DNA of 64,000 bases from Massilia sp. Bi118 (GCF_918697865.1 NZ_CAKKMV010000014.1:1-64000); one strand, 5' to 3'. Positions 33,085-42,222 are shown, counted from the first letter of the stretch. The notes: generated by a model not told the origin, from the sequence alone. A program made the numbers and translations.

Positions 33085-34198
33085 GCCCCTTCCCCCGTGC
33101 CAGGCCCAGGGCCAGGCCGGCCGCCAGCAAGGCGAACACCGGCGGCTCGGGCACGGCCGACACCAGGTCCAGGCGCACCGCCTGGCACACCCCCGCGCGG
33201 CAGGCGTTCGCCGCGATCTGCTGCACGTCGTTGATGGCGTTCGCGCCCGTGATGGTCCAGCCCGATGCTGGATCGATCAGGGTGTTGAGGTCGATCATTT
33301 CGCCGTTTTCGAACAGGAAGGCATAGGAATCGAAGCTGGCCCCGCGGCTGCTGCCGACCACCTGGCCGAGGTTGTTGATGTCGCTGGCGAAGCTGCTCTC
33401 GCCCGGCAACAGCTCGCCGATCACGTGCATCTCGCCGTTCACATACAGGAATGCGGCTCTCGGATACAGCTCGCCGGGATTGCCCGGCAGCGAATCGACG
33501 CCCAGGTAACCCACCACCTGCCCGAGGTCGTTGATCGACACCGCCGCGCCCCAGGGCCCGCCCAGGTTGCCCAGGCCGGTCATCGTGCCTTCGTGCCAGA
33601 CGAAGGGATCTTCCGGATAGTTGGGCGCGCCGTGGATGGTGCTGGCGGCGGCGCCGACGATGTCGCCATGGCTGTTGATGGCGATGCCGACGCTGCCGTC
33701 GCTGTAGGGCAAGGTGCCGAGATCGGTGAGCGTGCCGCCGGACAGCATATAGCCATGACGGTAGACGTCGTCCGGCATGCTCACGAACATCGAGCCGACG
33801 ATGGCGCCGCCGTTGTTGATGCCGTAGGCCTGCATATATGTACCGCCGCCAAGCGCGCTCATGCTGCCGCCGCTGTACAGGAAGCCGTAGCTGCCGCCGT
33901 TGGCGTCGATGCTGGAATTGCCCACCACCTGGCCGAGGTCGTTGATCGCCATCGCGTTGCTGTCGCGCCCGCCGAGGGTGCCGATGTCGGTCAGCAGGCC
34001 GCTGGAATAAACGAAGCCGTGGTAGGCGTCCCCCGCCTGCAGCCAGCCGACCACCTGGCCGGCGTTGTTCAGGTCGTTCGCCTGGCTGCCGGCGCCGGCG
34101 ACGACGGTGACGGCATAGCGCGGATCGGCCGATGCCAGCAAGGGCGCCGCCAGCGCCGCGGCGGCAATCAGGGACTGTAGAAATCGGGTACGACGCAT
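33053..34198 (-). CDS. HAF-repeat PEP-CTERM surface protein
   Basis: The 381-residue product begins with a signal peptide (MRRTRFLQSLIAAAALAAPLLASA, ATG at 34198) and contains about seven imperfect HAF repeats of the form AxxINxxGQVVGxS (for example DLNNAGQVVGW, AINDLGQVVGNS, SINDLGQVVGYL, DINNLGQVVGSS). It ends in VPEPPVFALLAAGLALGLARG plus an arginine-rich tail, a PEP-CTERM sorting signal. Such proteins are processed by exosortase and exported to the cell surface or extracellular matrix in EPS-producing betaproteobacteria. The exosortase is not in the window. The role of the repeats is unknown. The longer upstream frame was rejected. Confidence 0.88.
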   Translation of the reverse strand: MRRTRFLQSLIAAAALAAPLLASADPRYAVTVVAGAGSQANDLNNAGQVVGWLQAGDAYHGFVYSSGLLTDIGTLGGRDSNAMAINDLGQVVGNSSIDANGGSYGFLYSGGSMSALGGGTYMQAYGINNGGAIVGSMFVSMPDDVYRHGYMLSGGTLTDLGTLPYSDGSVGIAINSHGDIVGAAASTIHGAPNYPEDPFVWHEGTMTGLGNLGGPWGAAVSINDLGQVVGYLGVDSLPGNPGELYPRAAFLYVNGEMHVIGELLPGESSFASDINNLGQVVGSSRGASFDSYAFLFENGEMIDLNTLIDPASGWTITGANAINDVQQIAANACRAGVCQAVRLDLVSAVPEPPVFALLAAGLALGLARGKGLRLPVRRRRG

Positions 34199-34407
34199 GG
34201 GGCCTCCGCCTGGTGAATGGATGGCGGAGTATGGATTGGGGCCGATGCGTGCGGCATGAGCCCGCTCAGCGAAGCTTCGGATGAGGCGCATTCCTACACG
34301 CCCTTTTTCGCTCGCTGCCCGCTTTCGTTTTCAGCCGGAATCGTGCGCAGACGTCTTGCCGAATCCGTCTATGATCATGTCATGTCAAAATCACAAACAG
34401 GTTGGTG

Positions 34408-35172
34408 ATGGACCAAAAGTGGCCTCAGGAAATCTGGCTGGTCCGGCACGGACAAAGTGCCGGCAATGTTGCGCGCGATGCCGCCGAAGCTGCCGCCGGA
34501 TTGCGTGTGGATATTGCCGAGCGCGACGTCGACGTACCCCTGTCCGAGCTCGGCATGCAGCAGTCGCAGGCGCTGGGCGCCTGGTTCGCCGCCCTGCCCG
34601 AGCACACCCGGCCGAACGTCGTGCTGTATTCGCCCTATGTGCGCGCCGTCCAGACCGCCAGGTTCCTGATGGAGCGCCTCGACCGCGAAGAACTGCTGGC
34701 GGTGCACGCCGACGAGCGCCTGCGCGAAAAGGAATTCGGCATCCTCGACCGCCTGACCGTGCGCGGCATCGCCGATCAGTTTCCCGACCTGTACGAACAG
34801 CGCCGCCACGTCGGCAAGTTCTATTTCCGCCCGCCCGGCGGCGAGAGCTGGTGCGACGTCATCCTGCGCCTGCGCAGCGTGCTGGACACGCTCACCCGCG
34901 AATACTGCCGCGAGCGCGTGCTGATCGTCGGCCACCAGGTCATCGTCAACTGCTTCCGCTACCTGATCGAGCGCATGGACGAAGCCACGATCCTCGAACA
35001 GGACCGCCTGGGCGACGTGCCGAACTGCTCGGTCACCTCCTACGCCTTCGACCCCTCGCTGGGCAAGCGCGGCAAGCTGGCGCCGCGGCTGCTCAATTTC
35101 GTCGCGCCGCTCGAAGCAACGGGCACCCCCGTCACCACCGGCAAGGATGTGCCGGCGGCGGCGAAGGCTTGA
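34408..35172 (+). CDS. Histidine phosphatase family protein
   Basis: A 254-residue member of the phosphoglycerate-mutase-like histidine phosphatases. The catalytic RHG (13-15, LVRHGQSAGN) is phosphorylated during the reaction; LYSPYVRAVQTARFL carries the second arginine, and VLIVGHQVIVN the second catalytic histidine. EKEFGILDRLT also fits the family. The substrate is not predictable: small phosphoesters or phosphoproteins are possible. In-frame TTG (34402) and GTG (34405) precede the ATG at 34408, which has AGG about 7 bases upstream and was preferred. The NAD(P)H-hydrate dehydratase gene starts 10 bases after it. Confidence 0.88.
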   Translation: MDQKWPQEIWLVRHGQSAGNVARDAAEAAAGLRVDIAERDVDVPLSELGMQQSQALGAWFAALPEHTRPNVVLYSPYVRAVQTARFLMERLDREELLAVHADERLREKEFGILDRLTVRGIADQFPDLYEQRRHVGKFYFRPPGGESWCDVILRLRSVLDTLTREYCRERVLIVGHQVIVNCFRYLIERMDEATILEQDRLGDVPNCSVTSYAFDPSLGKRGKLAPRLLNFVAPLEATGTPVTTGKDVPAAAKA

Positions 35173-35182
35173 GGCGCACTTC

Positions 35183-36163
35183 ATGACGCTGCAAACCAAC
35201 GCCCGTCCGCGTGACCTCGATGCAAGCATGCTGCGCAGCTGGCCGCTGCCCATCCCCTCCAACGATGCCGACAAGGAAGAGCGCGGCCACGTGCTGATCC
35301 TCGGCGGCTCGCGCGAGATGCCGGGCGCCGTCATCCTGGCCGCCGTCGCCGCCCTGCGCGCCGGCGCCGGCAAGCTGACGGTCGCCACCGGCAACAGCGT
35401 GGCCCAGCTGGTTGCGCTGGCGATACCCGAGTCGCGCGTGCTGGGCCTGGCCGAGAACGAAGCCGGCGGCTTCACGGTCGAAGCGGTGGCCGCGCTCGAT
35501 CCGCTGGCCGACCGCATCAACGCGGTCCTGATCGGCCCCGGCATGCAGGACGAGGAAGCCACGGCGCGCCTGGTGCATGCGCTGCTGCCGCGCCTGCACG
35601 GCACCGACACCAGCATCATGCTCGACGCCAACGCGATGGGCGCGATCCTGCATCCGCCGGCCGGCGTCAACCCACCCTTCCGCTTCGACGTTCCAGTACT
35701 GGTGACGCCGCACGCGGGCGAGATGGCGCACCTGACCGGCATCGCGAAAGAAGAAATTTCCGCCGGCGACGACCGCCTGGCCCTGGACATGGCGCAGCGC
35801 TGGAACGCGGTGGTGGCGCTGAAGGGCGCGCGCACCGTGATCGCCACCCCGGACGGCGAACGCTGGCAGCACGAAGGCGGCAACGTCGGGCTGGCCACCT
35901 CCGGCTCGGGCGACGTCCTGGCCGGCATCATCGCCGGGCTGGCGGCGCGCGGCGCCGGACTGGCCCAGGCCGCGGGCTGGGGCGTGGTGCTGCATGCGCG
36001 CGCCGGCGAACGCCTCGCGGCGCGGCTCGGCAAACTCGGCTACCTGGCGCGGGAACTGTCGGACGAGGTCCCCGCACTGCTCGAACAAGCCGCCGGCGAT
36101 ACCGCCGACGCGGCGACTAGACCATCCGGCAGTTTCGCTGGTGGAATGAGGGTGGAACGCTGA
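35183..36163 (+). CDS. nnrD: ADP-dependent NAD(P)H-hydrate dehydratase
   Basis: This ribokinase-like enzyme repairs damaged NADHX/NADPHX back to NADH/NADPH using ADP. The 326-residue product carries the CARKD-family motifs: KEERGHVLILGGSREMPGAVILAA, the GPGM turn, VLVTPHAGEMAHLTG, and the nucleotide site NVGLATSGSGDVLAGIIAGLAARG. It lacks the N-terminal NnrE epimerase domain that is fused in E. coli Nnr. The start was placed at the ATG at 35183, 10 bases after the histidine phosphatase stop. The two genes probably form an operon. Confidence 0.92.
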   Translation: MTLQTNARPRDLDASMLRSWPLPIPSNDADKEERGHVLILGGSREMPGAVILAAVAALRAGAGKLTVATGNSVAQLVALAIPESRVLGLAENEAGGFTVEAVAALDPLADRINAVLIGPGMQDEEATARLVHALLPRLHGTDTSIMLDANAMGAILHPPAGVNPPFRFDVPVLVTPHAGEMAHLTGIAKEEISAGDDRLALDMAQRWNAVVALKGARTVIATPDGERWQHEGGNVGLATSGSGDVLAGIIAGLAARGAGLAQAAGWGVVLHARAGERLAARLGKLGYLARELSDEVPALLEQAAGDTADAATRPSGSFAGGMRVER

Positions 36164-36395
36164 TGGTTCGGCTCTCAATTATAGAGGTGTGCAATTCGGG
36201 AACTGGGAAGCACCATGTCAGGTCTACCGGAGTCGAATTCGTACACCACAATGGGGCCGCGTTCTGCGTCGGCTCCCCGATGGTTCCTTGATGGGCCGAA
36301 AGGTCCTGTTGGAACTAACCTGGCGTCGTCGACCCTCCAGCGCCTCACCTGGAGACGGCGGCAAAAAAAGTAGACGTGAACGAGGAGTAAAACAA

Positions 36396-36806
36396 ATGAA
36401 AGCTCTTAACAACGCATCGAAGATTCTGTTTGCCGCAGCCCTGATGGCAAGCCTGGCGGCTTGCAAGAAAAACGACACCACCAGCACGACCGGCACCGGT
36501 GACACGTCGGCCACCGCGCCGAGCAGCACCTCGGGCACCAGCGGCACCGGCAGCACCGGCGCAGCGGGTGACACCGCCACCGGTACCGGCACCACCGGCA
36601 CCACCGGCACCGGCACCACGGGCGCAACCGGCACGATGGGCGATACCGGCACCGGCGCAACCGGCACCGGTACCACCGGTACCGGCACCACGCCGCCGGT
36701 CGACAGCACCGGCACCGGCACTGGCGCCACTGGTACGGGCACGACCGGCACCGGCACCACCGGCACCGGCACCACGCCTGCCACCGGCACCGGCACCGGC
36801 CATTGA
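36396..36806 (+). CDS. Small lipoprotein with Thr/Gly tandem repeats
   Basis: The 136-residue product begins with a lipoprotein signal (KILFAAALMASLAAC, Cys at about 22), followed by KKNDTTST. The rest, about 110 residues, is almost entirely Gly-Thr with some Ala, Ser and Pro, encoded by ACCGGC-type hexamers (36490-36803). There is no folded domain and no recognised family; it is probably a disordered surface or periplasmic linker. GAGGAG lies just before the ATG at 36396, and a good bidirectional terminator follows. The repeats make copy-number variation by slippage likely. Antisense frames across it are Val-Pro shadows. Confidence 0.75.
   Translation: MKALNNASKILFAAALMASLAACKKNDTTSTTGTGDTSATAPSSTSGTSGTGSTGAAGDTATGTGTTGTTGTGTTGATGTMGDTGTGATGTGTTGTGTTPPVDSTGTGTGATGTGTTGTGTTGTGTTPATGTGTGH
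36490..36803 (+). repeat. Degenerate ACCGGC hexanucleotide tandem repeat
   Basis: Most of this stretch is built from ACCGGC, with variants such as ACCACC, GCAACC and ACGGGC, inside the lipoprotein gene. The units are in multiples of three bases, so length changes would keep the reading frame. Confidence 0.8.
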
Positions 36807-36863
36807 TTGGCAGTTGAGCGTCGCCTCCGCAAAGGGCCTGGAACGGGTCCTTTGCAACGGCGA

Positions 36864-36897
36864 AAAAAAAAGGCCTGCGCGAGCAGGCCTTTCCTTT
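36864..36897. terminator. Bidirectional intrinsic terminator
   Basis: AGGCCTGC (36871-36878) and GCAGGCCT (36883-36890) form a stem with a GCGA loop. It is flanked by a run of As on the left and TTTCCTTTT on the right. It can end the lipoprotein transcript (plus) and the RND efflux transcript (minus). Confidence 0.85.
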
Positions 36898-36935
36898 TGC
36901 AGTTTCATATTCAGCTGGGACTGTGGCTGACCACC

Positions 36936-36974
36936 GGGGTCAGAGCCCCAACTGAAACACCGGACTCTGACCCC
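36936..36974. repeat. GGGGTCAGAG inverted repeat (REP-like)
   Basis: GGGGTCAGAG (36936-36945) and CTCTGACCCC (36965-36974) form a 10-bp inverted repeat separated by 19 bases. It abuts the stop codon of the RND gene. The core GGGGTCAGA recurs at 53112-53178, suggesting a dispersed REP-type element. Confidence 0.7.
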
Positions 36975-39900
36975 TAAGCGGCCGCAGTTCCCTCGCGGCG
37001 GCCGATGGCGAAGCGGCCTGCCTTGACGATCAGGCGGAACACGAAGCGCACCATCACGATGGTCAGGATCGCTTCCACGAAAGTCATCACGAAGGCCGGC
37101 AGCGCCGTGAAGCGCACCACACGGCGGCGGAACTTGGCGCCCATGCGGTCCTTCGCGATCTCGATGCTGTCGTAGAAGGTCGGCACGACCAGCAGGGTCA
37201 GCATGGTCGAGGTGATGGTGCCGCCGATGATGGCGATCGCCAGCGGACGGTAGAACTCGCCGCCCTCGCCCAGGCCCATCGCCACCGGCAGCATGCCGGC
37301 GATCAGCGCGAAGGTCGTCATCAGGATCGGACGCAGACGGGCGCGGCCGGCTTCCATCAGCGCTTCCTCGCGGTCCATGCCTTCGGCTTCACGGCTACGC
37401 GCCGCATCCAGCAGCAGGATCGCGTTCTTCGCCACCAGGCCCATCAGCATGATGATGCCGATCAGGCTCATCAGGTTGATCGTCGAGTTGCTCAGCAACA
37501 GGGCCACGACCACGCCGATCAGCGACAGCGGCAGCGACAGCATCACGCCGCCCGGCGCCGTGAAGGAGCCGAACTGCATCACCAGGATCAGGTACATCAG
37601 GCCGATACCGGACAGCAGCGCGATCACCATCTGGGTGAACAGTTCCTGCTGGTCCTGGCCCATGCCGCCCAGCTGCAGGCCATAGCCCGGCGGGAAGTCC
37701 ATGCTCTTGGCCAGTTTCATGGCGTCGGCGGTGACTTCACCGTTCGAGCGGCCCTGCACGTTGGCGGACACGGCGATGATGCGCTTGCCGTCCTTGTGCT
37801 CGATGGTCGACGGGCCCTTGCCCATGGTGATCGTCGCGATCTGGTCCAGCGGCACCAGCATGTTGCTGCCGGTGACGGCGATCGGCAGGCGCTCGATGTT
37901 CTCGGTCGCCACCCGGTCGTCCGGATGCAGGCGCACGGCCACGTCGCGGGTTTCGCCGGTCGGGTCGACCCAGTCGCCGACTTCGATGCCGGCAAAGGCC
38001 ACGCGCAGCGCGCTGGCGGCGTCGCCCACCGAGATGCCCATCGAGTTCGCCAGGCCGCGGTCGAGCACGATCTGCAGCTCGTCCTTCGGATCCTGCTGCG
38101 ACAGGCCGACGTCGACCGCGCCCGGCACCTGGCGCAGCTTCTCCATGTAGGCCGTGGTCAGTTCCATCAGCTTGCGCGAATCCGGACCGGTGAACTCGAC
38201 GCGCACCGGCTTGCCGCCGCCGTTGTTCAGGTCGTCCTGGACCACGAACTCGGCGCCGACCAGGGGCTTGAGGCGCTCGCGCAGGTCGGCCGCGATTTCG
38301 GCGGCGGTGCGGGTGCGCTCGGTGCGCTTGCCGATGTCGACGTACACGCGGCCGCCGCTGGCGCCGATGTAGTCGTTGGTTTCCTTGGTTTCCTTGATGC
38401 CGCGGGCGATCTCGGCCGCTTTCTCCATCTTCAGGCGCGCATACTCGACCGACGAGGACGGCGGCGTGCGCACGTCGATGGCGATGTTCTGCTGGTCCGA
38501 TTTCGGCAGGAAGGACGAGCCGCCGAATTTCATGTGCAGGGCGATCGCGCCGACGAAGCTGGCGACCGCGATCAGGGCCATCGACTTGCGGTGGTGCAGC
38601 GCCCAGGCGATCACGCGGCCGTAGCGGTCGGCCTGGTGGTCGAACCAGACGTTGAACTTCGCCAGCGCCTTCGACAGGCCTTTCTTCGGCGCGTGGTGGT
38701 AGCCCGGCGGGTCGCCCCAGAAGGCCGACAGCATCGGGTCGAGGGTGAAGGAGATGAACAGCGACACCGCCACCGAGGCCGTCACGGTCAGCGCGAACGG
38801 ACGGAACCATTCGCCGGACATGCCCGGCATGAAGGCCACCGGAATGAACACGGCCATGATCGAGAAGGTGGTCGAGGCCACCGCCATGCCGATCTCGGCG
38901 GTGCCTTCGAGCGCCGCGGTGCGCCGGTCCTGGCCGTTTTCCATGTGGCGCACGATGTTTTCGCGCACCACGATCGCATCGTCGATCAGCACGCCGATCG
39001 CCAGCGACAGGCCGAGCAGGGTCATGAAGTTCAGCGTGAAGCCGCACAGCCAGACCGCGATGAAGGCCGCCAGCACCGAGGTCGGCAGCGACAGCGCGGT
39101 GATCAGGGTCGAACGCCAGGAGTTCAGGAAGGCGTACACCACGAAGATGGTCAGCACCGCGCCCAGCACCAGCGATTCGATCACGTTGTTCAGGCTGTTC
39201 TGTGCGTTCTTGCCGCCGTCGCGCACGATTTCGATGCGGGTGCCTTTCGGCAGGTCTTTCTGGATCTCGTCGACCATCGTGCGCACCTTTTCCGCCACCG
39301 TCACGGTGGAGCCGTCGCGGGTGCGGGCGATCTGGATGCCGACGTTGTCGTTGCCGCTGCGGATGGACAGGCCGTCGATGTCGGCGAAGCCGTCCTTGAT
39401 CTCGGCCACCTGGTTCAGGCGCACGATCTGCTCGCCGTTGCGCTTGACCACCACCTGCTGGAAGTCGTCCGGATGCTCGATGCGGCCCACCAGGCGGATG
39501 CTCTTTTCGTCGAGCACGCCGCGCACCTTGCCGACCGGGGCATTGGTGTTCTGGCGCTGCAGCGCGCTGGTGACGTCGCCGACCGACACATTGAATTCAC
39601 GCAGCTTGTCGGCGCGCAGCAGGACCGACAGTTCACGCTTGAGCGAACCGTTGACGGTCACGGTGGACACGCCGTCGATACTGCGGAAGCGGTCCGCCAG
39701 CACGTCCTCGGCCAGGCGCGAGATCTCGGCCTTGCTCTGGGTGCTGGACGACAGCGCCACGTTCATGATGGGCTGGGCCGAGGGGTCGAAGCGCCGCAGG
39801 ATGGGCTCGCGCATCTCGATCGGCAGCTTGTAGCGCACCGCAGCGATCGCGTTGCGGATGTCGTCCGAAGCTTCGATGATGTTGCGGTCGAACTCGAACT

Positions 39901-40180
39901 CGATCCAGAACTGGGCCGAGCCCTCGTTGGCGGTGGCGTTCATCTCGTGCACGCCGGGAATGCTCTGCATCGATTTCTCGAGGCGGTTGACGATTTCGCG
40001 CTCCACCGTCTCGGGCGACGCGCCCGGATACGGGATCATGAGCATGATCGCCGGCATCTCGACGTCGGGACTCTCGTTGACCCGCAGCTTCTTGAGCGCG
40101 AGCAAGCCCAGGCACATCATCATCACGATCAGCACGATCGTGGCGATCGGCTTCTTGACGCTAAAGTTGGAAAGGAACAT
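36974..40180 (-). CDS. RND efflux pump inner-membrane transporter
   Basis: The 1068-residue protein is a full-length hydrophobe/amphiphile exporter of the RND superfamily, the proton-driven engine of a tripartite drug pump. It has the usual two repeats of membrane helices and large periplasmic loops. The proton-relay pair Asp400-Asp401 lies in helix 4 (LSLAIGVLIDDAIVVREN). The N-terminus (FSVKKPIATIVLIVMM) and FAGIEVGDWVDPTGETRDV are typical. Substrate is unknown. It follows its membrane fusion partner after 11 bases. No outer-membrane factor gene is present, so it must use one encoded elsewhere. Confidence 0.94.
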   Translation of the reverse strand: MFLSNFSVKKPIATIVLIVMMMCLGLLALKKLRVNESPDVEMPAIMLMIPYPGASPETVEREIVNRLEKSMQSIPGVHEMNATANEGSAQFWIEFEFDRNIIEASDDIRNAIAAVRYKLPIEMREPILRRFDPSAQPIMNVALSSSTQSKAEISRLAEDVLADRFRSIDGVSTVTVNGSLKRELSVLLRADKLREFNVSVGDVTSALQRQNTNAPVGKVRGVLDEKSIRLVGRIEHPDDFQQVVVKRNGEQIVRLNQVAEIKDGFADIDGLSIRSGNDNVGIQIARTRDGSTVTVAEKVRTMVDEIQKDLPKGTRIEIVRDGGKNAQNSLNNVIESLVLGAVLTIFVVYAFLNSWRSTLITALSLPTSVLAAFIAVWLCGFTLNFMTLLGLSLAIGVLIDDAIVVRENIVRHMENGQDRRTAALEGTAEIGMAVASTTFSIMAVFIPVAFMPGMSGEWFRPFALTVTASVAVSLFISFTLDPMLSAFWGDPPGYHHAPKKGLSKALAKFNVWFDHQADRYGRVIAWALHHRKSMALIAVASFVGAIALHMKFGGSSFLPKSDQQNIAIDVRTPPSSSVEYARLKMEKAAEIARGIKETKETNDYIGASGGRVYVDIGKRTERTRTAAEIAADLRERLKPLVGAEFVVQDDLNNGGGKPVRVEFTGPDSRKLMELTTAYMEKLRQVPGAVDVGLSQQDPKDELQIVLDRGLANSMGISVGDAASALRVAFAGIEVGDWVDPTGETRDVAVRLHPDDRVATENIERLPIAVTGSNMLVPLDQIATITMGKGPSTIEHKDGKRIIAVSANVQGRSNGEVTADAMKLAKSMDFPPGYGLQLGGMGQDQQELFTQMVIALLSGIGLMYLILVMQFGSFTAPGGVMLSLPLSLIGVVVALLLSNSTINLMSLIGIIMLMGLVAKNAILLLDAARSREAEGMDREEALMEAGRARLRPILMTTFALIAGMLPVAMGLGEGGEFYRPLAIAIIGGTITSTMLTLLVVPTFYDSIEIAKDRMGAKFRRRVVRFTALPAFVMTFVEAILTIVMVRFVFRLIVKAGRFAIGRREGTAAA

Positions 40181-40191
40181 GGCGTATTTCC

Positions 40192-41379
40192 TTATTTACC
40201 CTGGGCGCCAGGATTGCCGACGCTGGCCAGCGACTGGGCCTGGGCCTGGGCCTTGGGTGCGGCCATGACAACCGCCTGGCCATCCTTCAGGCTCGAATTC
40301 GGTGCGCGCAGCACCAGGTCGCCGGCGGCAAGGCCGGATTTGACTTCGTAGGCGCCGCTGCGCTGGTCGCGCGCGCCGATCGCCAGGTCGGCCTTGACCA
40401 GCGACTTGCCGCCGGCGCCGATTTTCCAGGCGTAGGTATGGTCGCCGGACTTCACCAGCGCGCTCTCGGGCACCATCAGGACCGAGGAGCTCTCGGCGTC
40501 GATGCGGCCTTCGGCGTACAGGCCGGACACGCGCGGCTGCTCGCCGGTCAGGCCGACCAGTACTTCGACCTGGCGCGTCACTTCGTTCGCGGCCGGGTCG
40601 ATGCGCTTGACCACGCCGGTGAACTGGCGGTCGCCATAGCCGTTGATGTGATAGGTGACCTTCTGGCCCACCTTGACGGTGCTGATCTTGTCGGCCGAGA
40701 CGCGGCCTTCATAGCGCATCGAGGTCGGATCGATGACCTTCAGCAGCTCCTTGCCGACGGCGGCGGTGTCGCCTGCCGAAACCTTGCGGTCGGAGACGAT
40801 GCCGTCGAAGGGCGCGCGCACCACGGTGCGGCCAACCTGCTGGCGCGCGGCCACCAGGCGCGCACGCGCGGCCGAGACTTCGCTCTGGGCGGTATTGCGG
40901 CGCACTTCGGCGTCGTCCAGGGCCTGGGCCGAGGCCATGCCGGACGAGCGCAGGGTCTTGAGGCGGTCCAGGGCGCGGTTCGACTGGTCGAGGGCCTGCT
41001 CGGCGGCGCGCGCCGAGGCTTCGGCCGACATCAGGCTGTCGCGGATCGAGGTCTCGTCGAGCTTGACCAGCACGTCGCCGCGCTTGACCGGCTCGCCGTT
41101 CTCCTTCAGCACCTGCAGGACCACGGCCGAGACTTCGGCGCGCAGGTCGGCCTTGCGTTCCGGCTGGATCGAGCCGGTGATCACGGGACCCGAAGCGAGC
41201 GCATTGCTCTGCACCGTCAGCACGTCTTCCGGCTGCACCAGCAGCTGGACGGGCTTGCCATCTTTCTTGGCATCAGCCTGCGCAGTCGCAGTGGCCGGCT
41301 TGGCGGGTTCCTTGTCACTTTTGCCGCAGGCGGCAAGCGCCGAAGCAATGGCAAGGACGAGTAGGGTTTTGCGCAGCAT
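40192..41379 (-). CDS. RND efflux periplasmic adaptor (membrane fusion protein), lipoprotein
   Basis: The 395-residue product has a lipoprotein signal ending LAAC with Cys18, so it is anchored in the inner membrane. The membrane-fusion architecture follows in order: a lipoyl half (VLQVLKENGEPVKRGDVLVKLD), an alpha-helical hairpin (about 110-180), the second lipoyl half (VRAPFDGIVSDRKVSAGDTAAVG), a beta barrel (about 210-290) and a membrane-proximal domain. It connects the RND transporter to an outer-membrane channel. First gene of the two-gene pump operon. Confidence 0.93.
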   Translation of the reverse strand: MLRKTLLVLAIASALAACGKSDKEPAKPATATAQADAKKDGKPVQLLVQPEDVLTVQSNALASGPVITGSIQPERKADLRAEVSAVVLQVLKENGEPVKRGDVLVKLDETSIRDSLMSAEASARAAEQALDQSNRALDRLKTLRSSGMASAQALDDAEVRRNTAQSEVSAARARLVAARQQVGRTVVRAPFDGIVSDRKVSAGDTAAVGKELLKVIDPTSMRYEGRVSADKISTVKVGQKVTYHINGYGDRQFTGVVKRIDPAANEVTRQVEVLVGLTGEQPRVSGLYAEGRIDAESSSVLMVPESALVKSGDHTYAWKIGAGGKSLVKADLAIGARDQRSGAYEVKSGLAAGDLVLRAPNSSLKDGQAVVMAAPKAQAQAQSLASVGNPGAQGK

Positions 41380-41666
41380 TTCGTGGTTCTCCCGAGTGGA
41401 CTCGCTACCTGTAAATATAAGAATATAAAAAGCCAGCGCGCAGTATCGGTGAGCCAGTCATGACAGTCAATCGAGGATAGTCAGAGCGTGGTTTTCGAGG
41501 GATGAACTGCGTTTTTTGGCGATGAACTGCAGTTGAGCGGGGGTGAAACGCGTCCGGATGCGGACAGTTGGCGGACAGTGCGGACAGTGCGGACAGAGCC
41601 CCAACCGTCGCCCCGCGAAGGCGCAAGAGAGCCCCCGGCTCTCTTGCGCCAAGTTGAATTGCAGTC
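41380..41666. promoter_or_regulatory. Leader/promoter region of the RND operon with direct repeats
   Basis: No gene is seen in these 287 bases. Four copies of CGGACAG start at 41561, 41572, 41581 and 41590, spaced 11, 9 and 9 bases. GATGAACTGC occurs twice (41501-41510 and 41521-41530). The repeats lie about 180-215 bases upstream of the adaptor ATG and may be regulator-binding sites or simple microsatellite-like DNA. Confidence 0.45.
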
Positions 41667-42086
41667 TTACTTCACGAACAGATGGTAGACCAGGTTACCC
41701 ATCAGAATACCGGTAACGATGCCCCCGCCGATCTCGACCAGGGTATGCCCCATGCGCTCGCGCAGCTTGCGAAAGCCATCCCTGCCCTCCGACAGGCGAT
41801 TGATGGCGGCGGCCTGGCGGCCGACGTGCTGGCGCAGGCTGTTGGCGTCGATCATGACGATGAAGCACAAAGTCACTGCAACACCGAAGGCCGGATGGCT
41901 GATGCCCTCGCGCAGCGCGATCAGGGTCGCCATGCTGGTGACGGTGGCGCTGTGGTTGCTCGGGAAGCCGCCGTTGCCGACCAGGTTGAAGGCCCAGGCG
42001 CGCTGGCGCGCACTGTTGATCAGGAATTTGATCGGGCCGACCACCAGCCAGGTCAGCAGCGGGGTCAGCAGGTAAGTGAAGTCCAT
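41667..42086 (-). CDS. Divergent PAP2-family membrane protein (DUF212)
   Basis: The 139-residue protein belongs to the DUF212 branch of acid phosphatase/vanadium haloperoxidase-related proteins. It has about four membrane segments and the conserved GNGGFPSNHSATVTSMATLIALREG (about 37-61), in which Ser-Asn-His and the preceding Pro resemble the PAP2 core motif. The DANSLRQHVGRQA segment is also family-typical. Phosphatase activity on lipid phosphates is possible but unproven. It lies alone, divergent from the DUF475 gene. Confidence 0.85.
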   Translation of the reverse strand: MDFTYLLTPLLTWLVVGPIKFLINSARQRAWAFNLVGNGGFPSNHSATVTSMATLIALREGISHPAFGVAVTLCFIVMIDANSLRQHVGRQAAAINRLSEGRDGFRKLRERMGHTLVEIGGGIVTGILMGNLVYHLFVK

Positions 42087-42222
42087 GAGAGTTCCAGTGT
42101 GTTATTACAAACGTAATGCCGGGCAGCATTATCGCAGAAGCGATGCGCCTGCCATACATGGAAACAAGTATTATCCCGATCAGTGTGGTTTATAAGACAA
42201 CGCAAAATATAAGGAGAATTCA

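Noticed and set aside
34402..34407. Upstream TTG/GTG starts for the histidine phosphatase
   Set aside because: The ATG at 34408 has a better-placed AGG sequence and gives a normal N-terminus close to the RHG motif.
36490..36803. CRISPR-like array
   Set aside because: The repeat unit is six bases with no unique spacers and lies inside an open reading frame of a lipoprotein.
37796..40351. 851-codon plus-strand frame opposite the RND transporter gene
   Set aside because: His/Asp/Arg-rich nonsense translation typical of antisense frames in GC-rich DNA; the minus-strand RND protein is full length with all motifs.
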